Source of the DNA: Tannerellaceae bacterium
GTDB taxonomy: Bacteria; Bacteroidota; Bacteroidia; Bacteroidales; Tannerellaceae
DNA length: 48,363 bases
Assembly: GCA_021204405.1 (NCBI GenBank)
Contig: JAJPZJ010000091.1
Location: 1 to 48,363 of the forward strand
Reading direction: 5' to 3'
A model generated the notes under the pieces. It was not told the origin of the DNA, made no database searches, and was given only the letters and a program-made list of their open reading frames with translations. Numbering within the stretch: position 1 is the first letter of the stretch; every line of letters begins with the position of its first letter. A program made the translations under genes and the position numbers. Positions 38,152 through 48,363 of the stretch are shown piece after piece.

Positions 38152-39261
38152 TCAATCAAAAGAAAAAGACGTATAAGGTAGTCCGAACGCTTCGGCCACA
38201 GCTTTATAAACGATCTTTCCGGCTACGATATTTAATCCGGGTTGCAGGCGGCTATCTTCTTTACAGGCTTTTTGCCAACCCTTATCTGCCAGTTCAATAA
38301 CGAATGGCAAGGTTGCATTCGTCAAAGCCAATGTAGAGATCTGAGGTACTGCACCCGGAATGTTTGCCACACAATAATGGATAATACCATCCACTTCATA
38401 AATAGGATTGGCATGTGTAGTCGGATGGGAGGTTTCAAAACATCCACCCTGGTCTATGGCCACATCCACCAGTACACTTCCTTTTTTGAGTAGCTGTAAC
38501 ATGTCGCGGGTTACCAGATGGGGAGCTTTAGCGCCCGGTATTAGTACGGCTCCGATTACCAGGTCGGTATCAGGAAGTTCCTGTTCAATATTATGGATAG
38601 ATGAATAAAGGGTTTTCACATTGGCCGGCATCACCTCATTGAGGTAACGCAAACGGGGTAATGAAATATCAGTGATGGTTACATCTGCTCCCATACCGGC
38701 AGCCATCAAAGCGGCATTATATCCTACGATACCTCCGCCCAATACCAATACCCGGGCAGGTTTTACGCCCGGAACACCACCCAGCAGGATTCCTTTTCCA
38801 CCCTGTGGTTTTTCGAGGAAACGGGCTCCCTCCTGGATAGACATACGTCCGGCTACCTCACTCATCGGCACCAATAAGGGCAGGCTGCCATCCGGGTTCT
38901 CTACTGTTTCATATGCTAGGCAGGTAGCCCCGCTTTCCATCATAGCATGGGTAAGCTTCTCTTCCGAAGTAAAATGGAAGTAAGTAAAAAGTAATTGTCC
39001 TTTTCTCACCAGCGGATATTCCGGTGCAATGGGTTCTTTTACTTTTACAATCATTTCGGCTATATTGTATATCTCTTCAATGGTAGATAGTATCTGTGCT
39101 CCGGCCGCTTCATAAAGGTTGTTGCCAAAACCACTGTTTTCACCTGCCATATGCTGTATATATACTGTATGGCCTCTTTGGATTAACTCTTTTACTCCTG
39201 CCGGGGTTAGTGCTACCCGGTTCTCATTGTTTTTAATTTCTTTAGGTACTCCTAGTATCAT
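38152..39261 (-). CDS. ald: Alanine dehydrogenase
   Basis: Reversibly deaminates L-alanine to pyruvate with NAD. The 369-residue protein starts MILGVPKEIKNNENRVALTP with the substrate-binding Arg/Lys segment. It has EKPQGGKGILLGGVPGV, the NAD-binding loop VLVLGGGIVGYNAA (about 170-183), HYCVANIPGAVP and the C-terminal TNATLPFV signature. Length is normal (about 370). It is one of the few undamaged metabolic genes in the right third of the window, and is bracketed by the two inverted MITE-like elements. Confidence 0.96.
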   Translation of the reverse strand: MILGVPKEIKNNENRVALTPAGVKELIQRGHTVYIQHMAGENSGFGNNLYEAAGAQILSTIEEIYNIAEMIVKVKEPIAPEYPLVRKGQLLFTYFHFTSEEKLTHAMMESGATCLAYETVENPDGSLPLLVPMSEVAGRMSIQEGARFLEKPQGGKGILLGGVPGVKPARVLVLGGGIVGYNAALMAAGMGADVTITDISLPRLRYLNEVMPANVKTLYSSIHNIEQELPDTDLVIGAVLIPGAKAPHLVTRDMLQLLKKGSVLVDVAIDQGGCFETSHPTTHANPIYEVDGIIHYCVANIPGAVPQISTLALTNATLPFVIELADKGWQKACKEDSRLQPGLNIVAGKIVYKAVAEAFGLPYTSFSFD

Positions 39262-40438
39262 ATAGATCGTGTTTAGAAGATTTTAATGGAGGCAATGTAG
39301 CAAAAAGTAATGAAATAGCCGAAAACCAAGAGTATTTATTTTTAATAATACCTTTTTTGTTTTATTTAGCGGATGCTCCTTTACATAAAGATAGAATAAG
39401 TAGTTGGATGAATGCAGAATAAATACTTAATTTCCAGGTTATGTATGGATAGCAAATAAAGTTTATTGCTTTATACTATACATTTTTTTGAAAAACATCT
39501 GTCATCTATCACCATTTCCCCAGTTTCCCGCATATGCGGGAACCGCACAACAACTTTCCATTTCGAATATGCAAAAAGATGTTTCTGATATGTTCTGATT
39601 TTACCCCTGCCTTCGTAGCAGGGCTGTTAAGTTTTCTGCTACCCTGTTGTTTCATCGATATATCCCTAAAAGGAGTTCGGGCAATCACAAATCGGTCCTT
39701 GCCAATACTTCAGGCAATAGTGCATAAAGCAATTCCCAGAGGGAATTTAAGCATTGTCCCAGGGTTAAGTGAGCGTAGCGAGCGGTATCCTGGGTAGAAT
39801 ACGCCCTTTTCTCAACCCCGCAGCGGGTTGCCTAATTACCCCGGAGGGAAAACTATTATTTCCGGTAAAATGAAACCCTTACAGGATATCATATATTCCC
39901 CGGCAATTTACTTTTAGATCTGTTTCCCTATCTTGTAAACTTTATTTTCAGATAATACGGTTCGTTTTCATCACTTACTGGATGGTTTTTCCTTGTTTAT
40001 TGTATACTTTTTCTTTTACCTGTATGTTTTTTATTCCTTACGATTAAAAGGAATATAACTTTCCTTTGTGAGGAATTTGCCTTTCAATTGTAAGTTTTAT
40101 TCCTCCTGGATAAAAGGGATAAAATACATAACGATTTTTTGCAAAGCCATGCTTAGTCTGTTAAATAATAAGTAAAGCAGATCATTTTCTTACTGCGAAC
40201 TTGAAAACGATTGTATTGTCTGGCAGCATGTGTTTTCAGCTTGTTTTATCCTGGAAGGTCGCTGGGGATAGATGAATGCGTGGTATTTTAATGGTGACAG
40301 ATGACAGATCGGGTGATAGATGGAAACCTATATCTATCACTGTTTAAAGTTTTGTTAGACAGTAATTTATAGAGAAAAAGTGATAGATGACAGATGTTTT
40401 TCAAAAAAAATATTATTATGAACAGGATTTATGATAAT
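39262..40438. other. Gene-free, hairpin-rich region upstream of ald
   Basis: About 1.2 kb without a credible gene. The first 200 bp should hold the ald promoter (TACTTTTTG-like box near 39302-39310, minus strand). From 39482 to 40411 it is bounded by inverted repeats. Inside are several small hairpins: TCCCGCATATGCGGGA near 39526-39541, CCCTGC/GCAGGG at 39605-39623, AATTCCC/GGGAATT at 39731-39747, CCCAGGG/CCTGGG near 39758-39793 and AACCC/GGGTT near 39814-39829. A 264-bp open frame across these hairpins (39534-39797) is judged non-coding. Confidence 0.6.
39482..40411. repeat. 930-bp island bounded by about 31-bp inverted repeats
   Basis: Left arm 39482-39512 (GAAAAACATCTGTCATCTAT core) and right arm 40380-40411 are exact complements except for one base in the A/T run. 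A related motif recurs at 40291-40340. The inside is non-coding and hairpin-rich. It could be a non-autonomous mobile element or the scar of an insertion sequence; no transposase fragment was seen. Confidence 0.8.
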
Positions 40439-40609
40439 GAGGCTGTCTCAAAAGTCCTGATAGTTCCCCGTGAAAACGGGGAACTATCAGGAACAGACGT
40501 TATAAGTTACAAAAAGATAGATACAAGCCTGTTCTTTTGCGATCCCGGATCAGGTCCGGGAACACGTTGGTCATTTCTTTCCTGTAAAGTATAGTTTTGA
40601 GACAGCCTC
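40439..40609. mobile_element. MITE-like element D (171 bp) with perfect 15-bp terminal inverted repeats
   Basis: GAGGCTGTCTCAAAA at 40439-40453 is exactly complemented at 40595-40609. Inside, a perfect 16-bp hairpin with a GAAA loop (about 40456-40491) and a smaller CCCGGA/TCCGGG hairpin (about 40543-40560) flank the shared core. It ends 24 bp from the GH20 stop, on the 3-prime side. No clear target-site duplication. Confidence 0.87.
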
Positions 40610-40633
40610 TTATAGTTTAAATAGAGAACTTCT

Positions 40634-42233
40634 TTATTGAACCAGACCATACCCGATACCTGCCTTATCCCACCTTTCCAGCAAATACTTTAATGCTTCC
40701 ATAAACCGGGTGTATGATTTTTCACTGGCAGGTGTCCATCCTGTTTTCGCATAAGCAGCGATCCGTGGATAGACCATTTCCTGCATCCGTGGCTCGTCAG
40801 GAATGAATTCACACCACATCTGGCATCCCAGTCCTAATACCTGTTTTTCCCGGCCGGGAGTTAACGCTTCGGGGACAGGGCTGAACAGATAGGCTTTTCA
40901 AGCGGGATGTTATCGTAGTCGTAATCCAGATAGGTATATTCGTGGTAGGAATTTACGATATCATATCCTTTTTCCAGGGACTGGTTAATCAATTTAGGGT
41001 CGCCTTTCCAGAACTGGACAATGGCAGATTTGTTAAGAGACTGGTCATTGCCGGCCGAATCGGTACCGTCCTGATATTCGTGCAGGATATCGCCGGTGAT
41101 ATCGTTCCAACCCATCATGCGACGTCCTTTGCCGGCCAGCATGTTAGAGATATGATTGGTGAAGGATACTTGTAGCTCTGCCGGTGTCCGGATCTTATTT
41201 TCTTTCATATAGGCCTGTACTTTTGGGGAGTCTTTCCATTGGTTGTAGCGGATTTCATCTCCTCCGATATGGATCACCGGGCCGGGGAAAAGGGCAATTA
41301 CTTCGTCGAGTACATCTTCCTGGAACTGTAATACGCGTGGGTCGGTAATGTTATAAATATCGTAATGAACGCCGAAAGCCGGTTGTACTTTGATCTGCCT
41401 GCCGGTAGTTCCTAACCAGGGATAAGCAGCAATTGCGGCACTGGCATGTCCCGGCATCTCTATTTCGGGAACGATGTTGATATGGTGTTTACCTGCATAG
41501 GCAATTACCTCTTTGATCTCTTCCTGCGTATAATAGCCGCAGTGAGGTTTTCCATCAAAAATATTACTGTGGAAATGGTTGATCTCACTGGAGTCGCGGC
41601 AGGAACCGATCTCTGTTAACAGGGGATACTTTTTAATTTCGATGCGCCAACCCTGGTCTTCGGTAAGATGCCAGTGGAAGGTATTCATTTTTAATAAAGC
41701 CATCTGGTCGAGCAGGCGGAATACTACCTCTTTGCCTTTGAAGTAACGTCCTTCATCCAGCATAAAGCACGCCAGGGGAAGGCCGGGTAGTCGGTAATAG
41801 TGCCGGATTGGATTTGGTATATACCCTTGTTTTCTGTTATCATCTGGCGAAGTGATTGGATACCATGGCTAATGCCTGCCGGTTGGTTTGCACAAAGGGT
41901 AATCTGCCTGGCAGTAACTTCCAGTTGGTAACCTTCCGGTTGATCCGGCAGGAGGGTTGCATCCAACACCAGGCGAATATTGCCTGCTTGGTTGTAGACT
42001 GTCTCTGTCATGATTGAGTAGTCGCCGGCCAGTATTTGTTGCAGTTTGCTTATTTCGTCTGTTAATGCCTCATCGCCGGTAATGATAACCGGTTTATCCA
42101 ACCGGAAAGACCCCCGCTTATATTGAATTTCCCTGGGATGTGGGATAATGGAATAGGTGTTAACGGGTTCGTTGTTGCAACTGCTCAGGAAGATAAGGGT
42201 ACATACTGCCCATGCGAATAGTTTGTTTTTTAT
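40634..42233 (-). pseudogene. GH20 beta-N-acetylhexosaminidase, two frameshifts and a lost start codon
   Basis: Family-20 hexosaminidase lipoprotein that removes terminal GlcNAc or GalNAc. The N-terminus reads (M)KNKLFAWAVCTLIFLSSCNNE, a lipoprotein signal, but the expected ATG at 42233-42231 is ATA. The GH20b domain follows, then the barrel with NTFHWHLTEDQGWRIEIK, PEIEMPGHASAA and the catalytic Asp-Glu pair in VIHIGGDEIRYNQW. One T is missing at 41764-41766 (WRAFMLDEGR split across frames) and one A at 40895-40898 (LEKAYLFSPVP split). The last piece ends MEALKYLLERWDKAG. It is divergent from the LytS gene. Confidence 0.9.
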
Positions 42234-42234
42234 G

Positions 42235-42279
42235 AAATGAGTTTTTTATAGTGATCAAATGAGTTTTTTTATAGTGATC
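42235..42279. repeat. 22/23-bp tandem duplication upstream of GH20
   Basis: Units 42235-42256 and 42257-42279, starting AAATGAG and ending ATAGTGATC, differing by one T. They abut the defective start codon of the GH20 gene and fall within the GH20/LytS divergent control region. Confidence 0.92.
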
Positions 42280-42405
42280 AATAGTATATAGTTAGCAGCA
42301 AAGGTATATAAATTATCGTTTTATAGAACGAAAAAAATGGTCGGAAGGCGAAAAAAAGGCAGCTTAACAAGAGAGGAAAGATTTTATTTAACGGCTTTCT
42401 TCTGT

Positions 42406-42413
42406 TACTTTTG
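42406..42413 (+). promoter_or_regulatory. -7 promoter box for the LytS/LytTR pair
   Basis: TACTTTTG fits TAnnTTTG, 16 bp before the LytS ATG; TTTA at 42383-42386 is a near-match -33 exactly 19 bp upstream. Confidence 0.6.
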
Positions 42414-42429
42414 TAAGAAATAATATGCT

Positions 42430-43450
42430 ATGCTCTGGCTCGATAAACTTACTTCAACTAAAAATATGATCATTGTCAGCCTGGTAGCTGCCATACTTAT
42501 TATCTATCCTAATATTAGCCAGTTGCACTGGGAACTGCTTGGGTACAGGACGAAAGGGACTGAATCTGCCCATCTGTTCTTTTTCTTTTTCCGTTATTTT
42601 TTTCTTTGCCGCACTAACCTGGCTACTCCTTACTTATAATATCCGTAAGGTTACTACCCAGGTATTCCGCCAACGGTTTATTTATACTTTCCTGATCGCA
42701 GGGGTAGCTTATGGGTTGTATGTGATGATCTCATTGATGCTCAATCACCATGTAGATTGTTTTACGGGAATGTTGCTTTTCCAGTTTGTTGTAACTTTCC
42801 TCTTATGTGTATTGACAGGACATATTTATGCGTTGTTTACCTACCAGCGGAAAAAGGAACAGGAGATAGAACAGTTGAAACTGGAAAACCTGCAGAGCCG
42901 TTGTGAGGCCCTGGCAAACCAGATCAATCCTCATTTCTTTTTTAATTCCCTTAATAGCCTGACCTATCTGATTCGGGAGGGGGAAAAGGAGCATACACTG
43001 GCCTATGTGAATAAGCTGTCGGAGGTATTCCGCTATATCTTACAGAGTGATAAAAAGGGTTTGGTTACTTTGCGGGAAGAACTTGATTTCCTCAAGGCCT
43101 TCCGCTTCCTGTTTGAAGTGCGGTATGCCAATAAATTAATGTTTGATATAGTTGTAGATCCGGATAAATATAACCGGAAACTCCCGGTTTTGTCTCTGTT
43201 GCCACTGGTGGAGAATGTGGTAAAACATAATGTAATAGATAGTGAAAACCGGATGACAGTGACTGTCCGGATGAACGAGCAGGATGAACTGGCGGTGTCT
43301 AATCCGGTACATGAAAAGTTTGATGTTTCTACTTCCTGCGGTATTGGGCTTTCCAACCTGTAAAGCCGTTTTGTTTTGCAAATGGAGATGAAGATCCGGA
43401 TAGAGGAAAAAGATGGTATTTTTACAGTGTATTTACCTTTAAAGAAATAA
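42430..43450 (+). pseudogene. LytS/YpdA-type sensor histidine kinase, frameshift and internal TAA
   Basis: About 340 codons. The N-terminal half has about four membrane helices (IIVSLVAAILIIYPN, FFFAALTWLLLTYN, FIYTFLIAGVAYGLYV, LLFQFVVTFLLCVLTGH). A coiled coil (KKEQEIEQLKLENLQSRCEA) follows, then the His_kinase domain with the phosphorylated His in ANQINPHFFFNSLNSLTYLI and a degenerate ATPase domain. The T-run at 42597-42603 has one T too many. A TAA at 43361-43363 in GIGLSNL-stop-SRFVL probably replaced CAA (Gln); the frame then continues to 43450. The response regulator starts 5 bp later. Confidence 0.87.
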
Positions 43451-43454
43451 GTGT

Positions 43455-44204
43455 ATGCGTGTATTGATCGTTGAAGATGAAACGGCTGCCTGTGATAACC
43501 TGCGGGCAATCCTCCGGCAGATCGATCCGGATATCCGGGTGGAAAGATGTACTGAAAGTATCCGGCAGACTCTCCAGTGGCTGCAACATAATCCGTTGCC
43601 CGACCTGATCTTTATGGATATCCATCTTTCTGATGGTTCTGCATTCAGTATATTTGATAGTATTACGGTCGAGACGCCTATTATCTTTACTACTGCTTAT
43701 GATGAGTATGCTATTGAGGCTTTCCGGGTCAATAGTATTGATTATATATTGAAGCCGATCGATGCTGCGAAGGTTGAGCGGGCATTGGGAAAGTTCCGGC
43801 GGTTGAGTGGTGCAGACAAACAGCAGTATATCCAACAACTTTCCTTGTTGCCTGATCCGGGTAAACATATGGAAAAGATCCTGGTTACGGTTGCTGATAA
43901 GTTGATACCTGTGGCAGTAAAAGATGTGGCCTGTTTTTATACAACTGATAGTAATACACGCATCATCCTGAAAAATGGTAGCTGGTATCCTTATAATAAA
44001 ACGCTGGATAATATAATCCAGCGCCTGGATGGAGCCTGCTTTTTCCGTGCCAACAAGCAATTTATCGTAAATAAAGAGGCGGTGCGTAACCTGACTATCT
44101 GGTTTGATAACCGTTTGTTGGTCACATTGGAAACAGATGTACCCGAACGGATTTATGTAAGTAAAAACCGGGCTTCGGAGTTTAAGAAATGGATTACGTT
44201 TTGA
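43455..44204 (+). CDS. LytTR-family response regulator
   Basis: A 249-residue regulator. The receiver domain starts MRVLIVEDETAACDNL with acidic Glu7/Asp8, the phospho-acceptor Asp55 in LIFMDIHLSDG, the Thr in IIFTTAYDEYAIEAF and the Lys in YILKPID. A LytTR DNA-binding domain occupies about 140-249 (FFRANKQFIVNKEAV). It is the partner of the LytS-type kinase immediately upstream. Intact, whereas its kinase is not, so it could be constitutively unphosphorylated or driven by another kinase. Confidence 0.92.
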   Translation: MRVLIVEDETAACDNLRAILRQIDPDIRVERCTESIRQTLQWLQHNPLPDLIFMDIHLSDGSAFSIFDSITVETPIIFTTAYDEYAIEAFRVNSIDYILKPIDAAKVERALGKFRRLSGADKQQYIQQLSLLPDPGKHMEKILVTVADKLIPVAVKDVACFYTTDSNTRIILKNGSWYPYNKTLDNIIQRLDGACFFRANKQFIVNKEAVRNLTIWFDNRLLVTLETDVPERIYVSKNRASEFKKWITF

Positions 44205-44223
44205 TTGGTATTCATAAAGATTT

Positions 44224-44326
44224 AGTTCCCCGCGCAGGCGGGGACCGCAAAAGAACCAGCCGTTTCAAATATAAAACTAGCTGATTTAGGATTGTTTTAA
44301 TGCGATCCCCGCCTGCGCGGGGAACT
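44224..44326. repeat. REP-like inverted pair B, downstream of the LytTR gene
   Basis: Arms 44224-44249 and 44301-44326 (26 bp, one mismatch) with a 51-bp spacer. The arms carry the same GTTCCCCGCGCAGGCGGGGA core as element A. It lies between converging genes, 20 bp after the LytTR stop. Confidence 0.9.
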
Positions 44327-44428
44327 CATGGCTTTTTATCTTTTATACAAATAAATTATTCCTTTCACTTGTATTACGCACCAGTTTCAATTCAGCAATT
44401 CTATCTGATGTATATCTGTCAGATCGGT

Positions 44429-44734
44429 TTATTTACCTGGTTTTTGTCCTATGCAGGTAAGCATTCCGGGTGAAATGTCGCTTACTTTTCCGTATAACAG
44501 GGCCTTTCCTGCTTTTTCCAGTACATCGGGTTGTAGTTTTCCTACCTCTATTAACCGTTCCTGGATCTCTTTCCAGGTTAGATACCAGAATTCAGACATA
44601 GGTAAGCCTTGACTGATAGCAGGGTAGTAAATCTCCTTCCGGATATTTTCATATCCTAAGGATTCGAACCGGGCGCTTAAAGAGTGCGACCAGTTCTTAT
44701 CCGTACTGATAGTATGGATGAGTACATCCCACAT
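44429..44734 (-). pseudogene. C-terminal fragment of a probable SAM-dependent methyltransferase
   Basis: A 101-codon open frame from MWDVLIHTISTDKNW to QKPGK. The sequence (SLSARFESLGYENIRKE, EFWYLTWKEIQERLIEVGKL) resembles the variable end of a class I methyltransferase, where the substrate-binding region follows the Rossmann fold. No SAM-binding GxGxG motif is present and none lies in the 65 bp upstream before the GH2 terminator. I read it as a 5-prime-truncated remnant; an independent small protein cannot be excluded. Confidence 0.45.
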
Positions 44735-44800
44735 GGTAGCTTTCTTATATGATTTATTTTCTGTAATTTGAATGGTTGGAGAATAAAAACAGATAGGTAT

Positions 44801-44838
44801 AAAAAAGGCTACCTCATTTTTAATTTTGAGGTAGCCTT
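44801..44838 (-). terminator. Rho-independent terminator after the GH2 gene
   Basis: Stem 44805-44816 with 44827-44838 (12 bp, perfect; AAGGCTACCTCA) and a 10-bp AT loop. Followed on the minus strand by a run of T. It starts 22 bp beyond the GH2 stop. Confidence 0.9.
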
Positions 44839-44859
44839 AGAAGTGGTTTGTAGTACCGA

Positions 44860-48240
<3,381 letters not shown>

Positions 48241-48279
48241 AAGGATTAATAAATTAGATTAGTTTTTTTCATAGAATAT

Positions 48280-48303
48280 GCCGGAGAATCCTTGTCCTCC
48301 GGC
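48280..48303. other. GC-rich hairpin 37 bp upstream of the GH2 start
   Basis: GCCGGAG at 48280-48286 pairs with CTCCGGC at 48297-48303, 10-bp loop. No U tract follows on either strand, so a terminator is unlikely; it may be a 5-prime leader structure or the end of an upstream element. Confidence 0.4.
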
Positions 48304-48363
48304 TATAAAATTAAATGATTATCCGCATAATGTCCGTTGATTTATTGAACATCATATGAATGT

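Noticed and set aside
39534-39797. 88-codon open frame in the island upstream of ald
   Set aside because: It runs straight through at least four hairpins, has odd composition and starts inside a repeat unit. It is most likely a chance frame of a repeat family.
42539-43363. Separate start for the LytS kinase at 42539
   Set aside because: The reading frame before the T-run encodes matching membrane helices and the promoter fits a start at 42430. The 42539 start is a by-product of the extra T.

Overview
The window looks like a chromosomal segment from a Bacteroidales bacterium, closest in gene content to Parabacteroides, Dysgonomonas or Tannerella-type genomes; I cannot fix the genus. The evidence is a SusC/SusD pair, a TonB receptor with a carboxypeptidase-like plug extension, a five-gene methylmalonyl-CoA decarboxylase operon, a LytS/LytTR pair, LysS with a C-terminal extension, and promoters of the Bacteroidetes type (TTTG, about 19 bp, TAnnTTTG).

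Layout. 1-9.0 kb (minus strand) is mostly housekeeping: a LacI regulator cut by the window edge, a membrane protein, a HAD phosphatase, pgi, gpsA, lysS, nadD, gmk and yicC. tsaB (plus) converges on the methylmalonyl-CoA decarboxylase operon (mce, mmdA, an OadG-type subunit, biotin carrier, OadB-type pump; 9.9-14.4 kb). A TonB receptor (14.6-17.0 kb) diverges from a nitroreductase/DUF2520/kdsC/maf cluster (17.1-19.5 kb). Two convergent hypothetical genes and an rpiA-like gene lead to a SusC/SusD pair (21.6-26.4 kb). This converges on a complete trpBEGDCFA operon (26.5-33.0 kb, minus). Beyond it lie a GH3 glucosidase, a winged-helix gene, a glyoxalase-like gene, alanine dehydrogenase, a gene-free repeat island, a GH20 hexosaminidase, a LytS/LytTR pair, a methyltransferase remnant and a GH2 beta-galactosidase.

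Most notable signal: the trp operon is preceded by a 20-codon leader ORF (33144 down to 33082) with three consecutive Trp codons. It sits between a consensus promoter and a terminator hairpin, and an alternative pairing could disarm the hairpin. This is a textbook ribosome-mediated attenuator in architecture.

Second signal: the segment from about 21 kb onward is full of disrupted genes. SusC, SusD, trpG, GH3, the winged-helix gene, the glyoxalase-like gene, GH20, LytS and GH2 each carry one or more of three lesions: one-base changes in homopolymers, stop codons replacing probable Gln or Trp codons, or 21-26 bp tandem duplications. Only lysS is hit in the first 21 kb. The same kind of 22-27 bp tandem duplication also occurs in three intergenic regions. 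This is either recent gene decay, mainly of glycan use, or assembly and sequencing error; the lysS lesion and the three lesions in trpG beside intact trp genes make error a serious alternative.

Third signal: a family of GC-rich hairpin repeats (two REP-like inverted pairs and two inverted 171-175 bp MITE-like elements sharing one core) sits only at gene 3-prime ends. A further 930-bp hairpin-rich, gene-free stretch is bounded by about 31-bp inverted repeats.
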